Source of the DNA: an uncultured Bacteroidales bacterium
GTDB taxonomy: Bacteria > Bacteroidota > Bacteroidia > Bacteroidales > F082
NCBI GenBank assembly: GCA_946407975.1
Contig: CAMJQC010000021.1
Span: forward strand, 1-42,646
Reading direction: 5' to 3'
Length of the DNA: 42,646 nt
Shown: positions 7,526 through 14,123 of the stretch, in pieces
How positions within the stretch are numbered: position 1 is the stretch's first letter
Layout: each line of letters opens with the position of its first letter
Translations under genes and position numbers: made by a program
Notes under the pieces: generated by a model
What the model was told of the DNA's origin: nothing
What the model saw: only the letters and a program-made list of their open reading frames with translations
Database searches by the model: none

Positions 7526-7963
7526 TTAGTCTTCAATGAGCGTGCACACAATCATTCGGCTCGTATCGCTATCACCTTGAGAGATGTCCACACGGACATA
7601 ACGTTCCGGCATCAACGGCTCAATCATCTCAGGCCACTCCAAAAGACAAAGGTTGCCGCTATAGAAATAATTGTCGTAGCCAATATCGTATACTTCTTCC
7701 AGTTTCTTAATGCGGTAGAAATCAAAATGATAGACAGACTCGCCTTCCTCGGTCACATATTCGTTCACGATGGCAAAAGTGGGGCTGTTCACCTCGTCGG
7801 TGACCCCCATCTTATGACACAGGTTTTTGATCAAGGTTGTCTTCCCCGCTCCCATAGGTCCGTAAAAGGCGATGATGTCGGCCTCATCGCGCAACGACAT
7901 CAGGTAATCCGAAACCTCCGACAATTGGCCAACGCCGTTTATACTGAATTCCTTTCTGGTCAT
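7526..7963 (-). CDS. tsaE: tRNA threonylcarbamoyladenosine biosynthesis ATPase TsaE
   Basis: This 145-residue P-loop protein has the Walker A motif GPMGAGKTTLIK (K41) and the family motif SPTFAIVNEY. It also has the DFYRIKKLEEVYDIGYDNYF stretch and LLEWPEMI, all typical of TsaE (YjeE). TsaE binds TsaB/TsaD and drives turnover of the complex that installs t6A37 on ANN-decoding tRNAs. Adjacency of tsaE and porX recurs in Bacteroidota. Here porX ends in a terminator at 8062-8094 and tsaE has its own -7 box at 7984-7991. Confidence 0.95.
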   Translation of the reverse strand: MTRKEFSINGVGQLSEVSDYLMSLRDEADIIAFYGPMGAGKTTLIKNLCHKMGVTDEVNSPTFAIVNEYVTEEGESVYHFDFYRIKKLEEVYDIGYDNYFYSGNLCLLEWPEMIEPLMPERYVRVDISQGDSDTSRMIVCTLIED

Positions 7964-7983
7964 GTCTCATGTAAATTAATATG

Positions 7984-7991
7984 CAAAAATA
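7984..7991 (-). promoter_or_regulatory. -7 box TATTTTTG for tsaE-aroB-aroA
   Basis: Exact TAnnTTTG match on the minus strand, ending 20 bases before the tsaE ATG. It lies downstream of the porX terminator, consistent with a new transcription unit. Confidence 0.65.
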
Positions 7992-8061
7992 GGAAATGTT
8001 TGATTGTTGACTCCCTGATTTAATGATTTGTTATATGCTTCTACTGTGACACTAAAAAAAT

Positions 8062-8094
8062 ACGATGACTGCTGATTACCTCAACAGTCATCGT
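8062..8094 (-). terminator. Intrinsic terminator after porX
   Basis: A 10-bp stem (ACGATGACTG at 8062-8071 with CAGTCATCGT at 8085-8094) is followed on the minus strand by TATTTTTTTAG. It lies 20 bases past the porX stop. Confidence 0.8.
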
Positions 8095-8114
8095 CATAGT
8101 CACTGGTGATAGTC

Positions 8115-9668
8115 CTATTTCGCCCTTAGGTATATGGCCGGGATGAGCATTTCACTCATCGAGATGCCGCCATGCTGGAAGGTGTTCCGATAGTAGTTGA
8201 CGTAATAGTTGTAGTTGTTCGGATAAGCGAAGAAGTCACCTGCCTTGGCAAAGACGTACGATGTCGTCAGGTTGACGCGAGGCAGAAAGATCTTCTCTGG
8301 ATCTTTTACTTCGAACATCTCTTTCGGATTGAATTTCAAGTTTTTACCATATTTATAACGCAGGTTGGTGTTGACCTCGCGGTCGCCCAAAATACGCACT
8401 GGGTGCTGCACATAGTTGGAGCCATGGTCGGTGGTGATAATCATGTCGCAGCCTTTCTCACCGATGAAACGCATCATGTCGAAAAGACTGGAGTGTTCAA
8501 ACCATGAGAGCATCAGCGAGCGATAGGCTTCCTCGTCCTCTGCGAGTTCACGGATGATTTCCATCTCCGTACGGGCATGGGAAAGCATATCGACAAAATT
8601 ATACACGATGACATTCAGCTTGTTGTTCATCAGATTCGACATCTGCTCATAGAGCTTCTTGCCTGCCTGCAGATTCAGCACCTTGTTATAGGAATACTTG
8701 ATGTTCTTGCCATGACGTTTCAGCTGTTCGCCAAGCAACTCGCCTTCAAACTGATTCTTAGTGCCTTCTTCCTCTTCATCCACCCACCATTTGGGATAAC
8801 GTCGGCGGATTTCAAGCGGCATCAAGCCGGCAAACAAAGCGTTACGGGCATATTGCGTCGTAGTAGGCAGAATGCTGTAATACAGATCGTCAGCAACCAC
8901 TCGGAACGACGCCTCGACTAACGGCTGGATGGCCTTCCACTGGTCATAACGCAGATTGTCAATTACGATAAGGAATAGCGGTTTGTCGTCGTCAGAGAGT
9001 CGAGGCAGCACCTTATCGCGGACTAGGGTATGCGACATGACAGGTTTCTCGGATTTACCCTGGATCCAATTGACATAATTATTCTGGATGAATCGAGTAA
9101 AAATGGAATCGGCCTCCTGCTTTTGGTCGGCCAGAATGCTTTTGATGCCTTGGTCGGTGGAGTCCTCCAACTCGAGTTCCCAACGGACCAGGTTTTTATA
9201 CACCGTCATCCATTCGTTGAAGTCGAGATTGTTGTTCAGGTCCATGCTGATCTTACGGAACTCCTGCTGATAGCTCATCGATGATTTCTCGTCACGCAGT
9301 TTCTTGTTTTCCAGGTTGCGTTTCAGCGACAGCAATATCTGATTCGGATTCACCGGCTTGATCAAGTAATCGGCGATATTGGAGCCGATGGCGTCTTCCA
9401 TAATGCGTTCTTCCTCGCTCTTCGTGATCATCACCACGGGGAGGTTGGGGTATTCGCGCTTGATGGATTCAAGGGCCTCGATGCCGGATACGCCTGGCAT
9501 CTGCTCATCCAAAAAGACAATATCGAAATGTCTTTGTTTCACTAAATCGACGGCGTCCGACCCGTTGTTGGCCGTTACCACCTCGTATCCTTTTTGCTCT
9601 AAAAAAATAATGTGGGGCTTCAACAGTTCTATCTCATCGTCAGCCCATAGTATCGTTGTTTTATCCAT
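8115..9668 (-). CDS. porX: T9SS regulator PorX (response regulator receiver + PglZ phosphatase domain)
   Basis: The protein of 517 residues has an N-terminal CheY-like receiver (residues 1-120) with phospho-acceptor D54 in VFLDEQMPG, acidic pocket DD at 10-11, and K104. A linker follows, then an alkaline-phosphatase-like PglZ domain (about 200-510) with VIDNLRYDQW, the candidate nucleophilic threonine in ILPTTTQYARNALFAG (T271) and the metal site TTDHGSNYVQHP. This two-domain form is PorX, which in Porphyromonas and Flavobacterium links the PorY kinase to expression and assembly of the type IX secretion system and whose PglZ domain acts on oligonucleotides. PorY is not in the window. The unit is monocistronic: a -7 box at 9695-9702 and a terminator at 8062-8094. 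Two cargo proteases and porD lie within 15 kb. Confidence 0.95.
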   Translation of the reverse strand: MDKTTILWADDEIELLKPHIIFLEQKGYEVVTANNGSDAVDLVKQRHFDIVFLDEQMPGVSGIEALESIKREYPNLPVVMITKSEEERIMEDAIGSNIADYLIKPVNPNQILLSLKRNLENKKLRDEKSSMSYQQEFRKISMDLNNNLDFNEWMTVYKNLVRWELELEDSTDQGIKSILADQKQEADSIFTRFIQNNYVNWIQGKSEKPVMSHTLVRDKVLPRLSDDDKPLFLIVIDNLRYDQWKAIQPLVEASFRVVADDLYYSILPTTTQYARNALFAGLMPLEIRRRYPKWWVDEEEEGTKNQFEGELLGEQLKRHGKNIKYSYNKVLNLQAGKKLYEQMSNLMNNKLNVIVYNFVDMLSHARTEMEIIRELAEDEEAYRSLMLSWFEHSSLFDMMRFIGEKGCDMIITTDHGSNYVQHPVRILGDREVNTNLRYKYGKNLKFNPKEMFEVKDPEKIFLPRVNLTTSYVFAKAGDFFAYPNNYNYYVNYYRNTFQHGGISMSEMLIPAIYLRAK

Positions 9669-9694
9669 ATTTTATTCTTTGTTTTTTTATAACG

Positions 9695-9702
9695 CAAAGG
9701 TA
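9695..9702 (-). promoter_or_regulatory. -7 box TACCTTTG for porX
   Basis: Exact TAnnTTTG match on the minus strand, 26 bases before the porX ATG, giving a leader of about 23 bases. Confidence 0.65.
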
Positions 9703-9774
9703 CATCAAATGTTTTGCAATGGGTTAAAAAAATCACATCGAATGGGGTTTATTGGAGACAGGAGGATTGAATCG

Positions 9775-9895
9775 CCTTGATAAAAGATCAAGGTGTATAC
9801 ATTGAGATCGCAGGTCTTCGCCCGCAATGGCGAATTGCACAATGTCGGCCCTTCGACAGGCTCAGGGACCTAAACTATAAAACTCCTAACTCCTA
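9775..9895. repeat. Cluster of hairpins, a REP-like palindrome and a heptad repeat
   Basis: The porX-HD gene intergenic region holds no gene but is dense in structure. There is a CCTTGAT/ATCAAGG stem (9775-9793), a TTCGCC/GGCGAA stem (9817-9834) and the palindromic-end sequence CCCTTCGACAGGCTCAGGG (9849-9867). Two heptads, ACTCCTA ACTCCTA, follow at 9882-9895. The CCCT-TCGACAGGCTC-AGGG sequence is one I recognise as a widely dispersed bacterial intergenic repeat. The cluster ends 14 bases before the -7 box of the HD gene. Confidence 0.6.
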
Positions 9896-9908
9896 CTAAA
9901 AAAATCCG

Positions 9909-9916
9909 TACTTTTG
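9909..9916 (+). promoter_or_regulatory. -7 box TACTTTTG for the HD-domain gene
   Basis: Exact TAnnTTTG match 22 bases before the ATG at 9938. It also shows that an in-frame upstream start at 9914 cannot be used, since that lies inside the promoter. Confidence 0.7.
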
Positions 9917-9937
9917 CCGCAAATACCTATTAGAGAC

Positions 9938-11179
9938 ATGTCGAAAGCCAACAATAAGAAGAAAATCTTCAACGACCCCATCTATGGTTTCGTCAGCATC
10001 CCCGACGATTTGCATTTTGACATCATAGAACACCCTTATTTCCAGAGGCTTAGAAGAATCAAGCAGGTCAGCATGACCAACATGGTCTATCCAAGCGCCA
10101 ACCATACGCGTTTTGCCCATAGTCTAGGGGCCATGCACTTGATGCGCCGTGCTGTCCACCTGCTGAATGGCAAAGGCTACGATATCAGCGATGCAGAACT
10201 GGAAGGGGCTTCGCTGGCCATCCTGCTACACGACAGCGGCCATGGCCCTTTCTCCCACACGTTGGAGCACCGCATCCTGCAAGGCATCACCCATGAAGAG
10301 CTGTCACTCGAAATCATGAAGAAATTCAACGAGATCCATAACGGCAGGCTTCAATTGGCTATCGACATCTTCACCGACAAATACGAGAAGCATTTCCTGA
10401 ACAAGCTTATATCCAGTCAGCTGGACGTTGACCGCATCGACTACCTGAAGCGCGACAGTTTCTTTACAGGCGTAGCGGAAGGCAACATCAACGCAGAACG
10501 CTTGCTCGAGATGATGGAGATCGTCGGCAACGACTTGGTCATCGAGTCGAAAGGCATCTACTCCGTGGAGAACTTCATCGTCTCGCGCCGCATCATGTAC
10601 TGGCAGGTTTACATGCACAAGACCGTACTCAGCGCCGAATACACTTTGATGAACATCTTGAAACGTGCCCGTCTGCTCAGCCAGAAACGCGACTTGCCCT
10701 GCACCCCTGCCCTGTCGTTTTTCCTTAAGAGCCAATGCGACTTCTACGATTATCCCGACAAAGACTTCATCCTCGACCAGTTCTGCCAACTCGACGATTA
10801 CGACGTGATGACTGCCGTCAAAATGTGGCGTAATGATAAAGACAAAGTCTTATCAGAACTCTGCAATAGATTGATTGACAGAAGGCTGTTTAAAATAGAA
10901 ATGCAAGAAGGCGCTTTCGACCCTGGCTATATCGACAGCATCAGAAAGCAGATCGTCAAGCAATACGGGCTTTCTTTAGATGAGGCGGATTACATGATGC
11001 CGCAAGGGGTCTCCACCAATCACGCCTACCATCCCAAGAAGCCCGCCATCAATATTCTTTACAAGGACGGCACTTTGAAAGACATCAACGAGGCCTCCGA
11101 CCAGCTCAACATCATGGTGTTGTCGAAACCCGTCGTGAAGCATTTCATCTGCTACCCGAAAGAGATAAGTCTGAAATAA
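9938..11179 (+). CDS. HD-superfamily phosphohydrolase (COG1078, dGTPase-like)
   Basis: The protein of 413 residues has the metal-binding HD signature: H61 in HTRFAHSLGAMHLM, H98-D99 in ILLHDSGHGPFSHTLEH, and the late aspartates D163/D165 in QLDVDRIDYLKRD. These, with FNDPIYGFVSIPDD at the start, match COG1078, HD proteins related to dGTP triphosphohydrolases. The natural substrate of this subgroup is generally uncertain, so I assign no nucleotide. The start is set by the promoter at 9909-9916. Upstream lies a repeat cluster; downstream, a stem serving mainly the convergent thioesterase gene. The gene is alone in its unit. Confidence 0.88.
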   Translation: MSKANNKKKIFNDPIYGFVSIPDDLHFDIIEHPYFQRLRRIKQVSMTNMVYPSANHTRFAHSLGAMHLMRRAVHLLNGKGYDISDAELEGASLAILLHDSGHGPFSHTLEHRILQGITHEELSLEIMKKFNEIHNGRLQLAIDIFTDKYEKHFLNKLISSQLDVDRIDYLKRDSFFTGVAEGNINAERLLEMMEIVGNDLVIESKGIYSVENFIVSRRIMYWQVYMHKTVLSAEYTLMNILKRARLLSQKRDLPCTPALSFFLKSQCDFYDYPDKDFILDQFCQLDDYDVMTAVKMWRNDKDKVLSELCNRLIDRRLFKIEMQEGAFDPGYIDSIRKQIVKQYGLSLDEADYMMPQGVSTNHAYHPKKPAINILYKDGTLKDINEASDQLNIMVLSKPVVKHFICYPKEISLK

Positions 11180-11189
11180 AACAAAAAAA

Positions 11190-11211
11190 GACGAGGCCTG
11201 TCGACCTCGTC
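11190..11211 (-). terminator. Terminator between HD and thioesterase genes
   Basis: Stem GACGAGG (11190-11196) with CCTCGTC (11205-11211); on the minus strand it is followed by seven T residues, so it ends the thioesterase transcript. On the plus strand the following sequence is only loosely T-rich. The minus-strand sequence begins AGAGACGA, as does the terminator at 20695-20718. Confidence 0.75.
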
Positions 11212-11239
11212 TCTATGGTTGGTTTTTGTCTTTTTCGCA

Positions 11240-11695
11240 TTAATACATGCGGCTGCGGCTGGCATGCTTCAGCGATTCCGTCATCAGCTCGTTGGCTTCC
11301 TGTTGAAGAAGACGTTCCTCCTCCGTCTCCGGATTGATGACGATGCCGTGGGTACGCGAACGATGGTTGGCATCGAGATAAGAGAAGGTTGCATAGCCAT
11401 AAGCATCGATGATATCCGGGTCGTTGCTCTTATACACCTTGGTATAGACGGTCATCGTGCTACGTCCTGCAGCGACCACCTTGCTTTCGAAGGTGACGAT
11501 GTCGCCTGAATAAAGCGGGAAACGGAAATCGATGCCGTGAAGCACCAGAAGAACCACATCTTTGGTGTCAAGATACTGGGCGATAGCAAAATATGAGGAT
11601 TCTATCAGCCATTCGGCGCAACGGCCGGCAAAAAAGGTTTCATGATGATTCAAGTCTGCATTCTTGATCAGATGCTGTGCGTATGTTGATTTCAT
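11240..11695 (-). CDS. Acyl-CoA thioesterase, hotdog fold
   Basis: This 151-residue protein matches the single-hotdog acyl-CoA hydrolases (YciA/BACH-like). The N-terminal LNHHETFFAGRCAEWLIESS corresponds to the family's NHxGTLFGG-type loop and following helix. It is followed by VLHGIDFRFPLYSGDIVTFE and VVAAGRSTMTVYTKVY, the core strands. Such enzymes hydrolyse acyl-CoA thioesters to free acid and CoA in the cytoplasm. The catalytic acidic position near the start of the central helix appears as E28 (AEWLIES), by analogy only. Substrate chain length cannot be read. It is divergent in use from the metallo-hydrolase upstream on the same strand, separated by 48 bases, and ends at the terminator at 11190-11211. 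Confidence 0.8.
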   Translation of the reverse strand: MKSTYAQHLIKNADLNHHETFFAGRCAEWLIESSYFAIAQYLDTKDVVLLVLHGIDFRFPLYSGDIVTFESKVVAAGRSTMTVYTKVYKSNDPDIIDAYGYATFSYLDANHRSRTHGIVINPETEEERLLQQEANELMTESLKHASRSRMY

Positions 11696-11743
11696 AGTCG
11701 TAAAATTTATGCAAAGTAAAGTGTTTTCTTTGATAAAAACAAA

Positions 11744-12505
11744 TTATACCTCAAATTTCAACCCGTCGTAAGCAAGATTCATGCCTTCTGGCAACTCGCG
11801 GTCCACGTCAGCCACCTTGCCCATGCTGTGACTGCAATGCGTAAACCAAGTCCGCTTCGGGTGCAGCCTTTGAGCTATAGCGATGGCCTCATCCAAAGTC
11901 AGATGGGAATAATGCTTCTTCCGCTGAAGTGCCTCGATAATCAGATATTCAACGCCTTGCAGTTTTTCCATCGCCTCTTCGGAAATCTCACTGAGGTCGG
12001 TTACATAAGCGAACTTCCCGATACGGAAAGCATAGCTCGTCAAGGTATAGTGTTTGAGCCGTATGGGAATGACATGGAGGTCGCCGATATCAAAAGGCGT
12101 CTCATCCAGACGACGGATTTCATAGGTCGGCGCACCAGGATAAGGATTCTCGTCGAAGGCATAGGAATACTCCCTTTTGATCTCGGGCAGGGCCGTATCC
12201 GCCACATACAAGGGCATCGGTTTCTTCTGGCGGAAGATATAAGGACGCAAGTCGTCCATGCCGCCGATATGGTCCTTATGCTCATGGGTGATCAGCACGG
12301 CATCCAGATGGGTGATGCCTTCCCGCAGCATCTGTTGCCGAAAGTCAGGGCCTGTATCGACCACCACGGTGACATGATCCGTCTCAATCAAGATAGAAGT
12401 GCGTAACCTATGGTCGCGCGGATCCTTGGAACGACAGACCGGGCAATCACAGCCTATGACTGGGACCCCTTGTGATGTGCCGCTACCTAAAACAGTAATA
12501 CGCAT
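11744..12505 (-). CDS. PhnP-like metallo-beta-lactamase-fold hydrolase
   Basis: The protein of 253 residues starts MRITVLGSGTSQGVPVIGCD with a CDCPVC zinc-binding segment (C19, C21, C24) and has the MBL signature THEHKDHIGGMDDLR (H74, H76, D78, H79). These features place it with PhnP and related cyclic phosphodiesterases. PhnP hydrolyses cyclic ribose phosphates in phosphonate catabolism. No phn genes are nearby, so a general phosphodiesterase role is more likely here. Later metal ligands probably include the aspartate in YVTDLSEIS and the histidine in WFTHCSHSMG. The gene lies opposite the DUF6913-dapA operon, sharing a 123-base divergent region. Confidence 0.82.
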   Translation of the reverse strand: MRITVLGSGTSQGVPVIGCDCPVCRSKDPRDHRLRTSILIETDHVTVVVDTGPDFRQQMLREGITHLDAVLITHEHKDHIGGMDDLRPYIFRQKKPMPLYVADTALPEIKREYSYAFDENPYPGAPTYEIRRLDETPFDIGDLHVIPIRLKHYTLTSYAFRIGKFAYVTDLSEISEEAMEKLQGVEYLIIEALQRKKHYSHLTLDEAIAIAQRLHPKRTWFTHCSHSMGKVADVDRELPEGMNLAYDGLKFEV

Positions 12506-12616
12506 TCTCTTTCAAAATAATATCGCTCCCGAAAACTCCAAAACGAGCTGAAATAATTTTTCAGCAAAAATAACGTTTTTTTACCCGACTATTGCGACCA
12601 ATTCAACATAAAAAAG

Positions 12617-12624
12617 TAATTTTG
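12617..12624 (+). promoter_or_regulatory. -7 box TAATTTTG for DUF6913-dapA, nearly leaderless
   Basis: Exact TAnnTTTG match ending only 4 bases before the ATG at 12629. TTG at 12592-12594 is a possible -33 element, 22 bases upstream. The start of transcription would fall at or next to the start codon. Confidence 0.7.
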
Positions 12625-12628
12625 CGGC

Positions 12629-13189
12629 ATGGAGTTATTCAACAAAATCAGAAACAGGGCTTTGAACCGTGCCCTTGAGCAGTTTATCGCTGACAAACCA
12701 CCGATCAAGCTGCCCAATTTGCAGCGCATCAACTCTATCCTGATCATCCTCGAAGACAACGAAAAGGGCATGATTAGGGGCATTGAGAGCAGCGTGAAAT
12801 CGTTGTTCGGGACAAGCCGTTGTGGTTTTGTAATCCTCAGCAGCGAGATGTCGGAAAACATGCTCCAAAGTGACCTTTATAATGAAATCACCCCAAAGGA
12901 TTTCGGTTTCATGAGCGTGTTGAAGCCCGAGCGACACGAGTACGTACGCAAACTGCCGACCACCAACATGATCATCAACATGGCCAGACGCAACAGTGAG
13001 GTCAGCGACTACATATGCACCTTACCGAGGACTGATTTCAGGATCAGTTTCCACAAAAGCGAACATATTGCCATCTATGACCTTGTCATCGAGACCCCTG
13101 CTGAAAATGCCGATCCCGTGTATAACATCCACGTCCTTCACGATTATCTTGTGGCGTTGATCGGCAAACCAGAAAACAAACCTTACTAA
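12629..13189 (+). CDS. DUF6913 family protein of unknown function
   Basis: This 186-residue soluble protein has no signal peptide, membrane segment or recognisable catalytic motif. It reads as alternating strands and helices (INSILIILEDNEKG near residue 35; VILSSEMSEN; TNMIINMARRNSEVSDYICT near 120). I recognise it from its place directly before dapA in Bacteroidota, where it is called DUF6913; that assignment is from memory. The stop lies 3 bases before the dapA ATG, so the two are co-transcribed and probably translationally linked. A role related to lysine or peptidoglycan precursor supply is possible but unsupported. Confidence 0.65.
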   Translation: MELFNKIRNRALNRALEQFIADKPPIKLPNLQRINSILIILEDNEKGMIRGIESSVKSLFGTSRCGFVILSSEMSENMLQSDLYNEITPKDFGFMSVLKPERHEYVRKLPTTNMIINMARRNSEVSDYICTLPRTDFRISFHKSEHIAIYDLVIETPAENADPVYNIHVLHDYLVALIGKPENKPY

Positions 13190-13192
13190 AAA

Positions 13193-14080
13193 ATGAAAAA
13201 CAATCCTTTCACAGGCACGGGCATTGCCCTTATAACGCCTTTTAAAACCGATTTTTCCGTTGACGTTGACGCCTTAAGAGGCATCGTCAATTTTGTCATC
13301 GACAACGGCGCAGATTTTCTGGTCGCCCTCGGCACCACTTCCGAAGCACCCACCTTGACCCAATCTGAAAAGCAATTGGTCGTCAAAACCATATTAGATG
13401 CCAACGCCCATCGTCTGCCTGTTTTGCTCGGCATGGGCGGAAACAACACGCAAAACGTCATCGAAAACATCAAGTCACAGGACTTCACGGGCATTGAAGG
13501 CATTTTGAGCGTCGTACCTTTTTATAATAAGCCCAACCAACGTGGCATGAGAGCCCATTTTGAGGCCATCGCGGATGCCAGTCCGGTACCCGTTATCGTA
13601 TACAACGTGCCTGGTCGCGTGGGCGTCAACCTGCAAGCCGCCACCTGTGTGGAGCTGGCCAAGCACCCCAACATCGTCGCCGTAAAGGAAGCCTCAGGCA
13701 ACCTGCAGCAAATCATGGAGATACTGCGCGACAAACCAGCCGACTTCGATGTACTTTCAGGCGACGACGGCATCACCCAGCCTTTGATGGCCCTTGGTGC
13801 AAAAGGCGTCATCTCCGTAGCCGCCAACGCATACACGAAGCCTTTCTCAAAGATGATGCAAGCCCAAAAAGAAGGTCGCGTCGAAGAGGCTTTACGTTTG
13901 CATTTTGCCATGATGCGGATGAACCAGCTCATCTTCGCTGACGGCAACCCTGCCGGCATCAAATGTCTGATGCATCACATGGGTTTGTGCGAAAACGTCT
14001 TGCGTCTGCCACTGGTCAGCGCCAATGAGAAAGTGGAAGCCGATATCAAGGTCGAATGGGAAAAACTGAAATCATTTTAA
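13193..14080 (+). CDS. dapA: 4-hydroxy-tetrahydrodipicolinate synthase
   Basis: The enzyme condenses pyruvate with aspartate semialdehyde, the first committed step towards diaminopimelate and lysine. The 295-residue TIM-barrel protein shows TGIALITPF, the threonine pair T48-T49 in LGTTSEAPTL, Y137 and R142 in VIVYNVPGRVGVN, and the Schiff-base lysine K165 in IVAVKEASGN. Late in the barrel is LSGDDGITQPLMALGAKG with the following VISVAAN. Length and motifs are standard. It sits 3 bases after the DUF6913 gene and 43 bases before the M14 peptidase gene; no terminator is visible between dapA and that gene. Confidence 0.96.
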   Translation: MKNNPFTGTGIALITPFKTDFSVDVDALRGIVNFVIDNGADFLVALGTTSEAPTLTQSEKQLVVKTILDANAHRLPVLLGMGGNNTQNVIENIKSQDFTGIEGILSVVPFYNKPNQRGMRAHFEAIADASPVPVIVYNVPGRVGVNLQAATCVELAKHPNIVAVKEASGNLQQIMEILRDKPADFDVLSGDDGITQPLMALGAKGVISVAANAYTKPFSKMMQAQKEGRVEEALRLHFAMMRMNQLIFADGNPAGIKCLMHHMGLCENVLRLPLVSANEKVEADIKVEWEKLKSF

Positions 14081-14123
14081 TTTTTATCTAAATAATTTAA
14101 AAGCAAACATTCACTCATAACAA

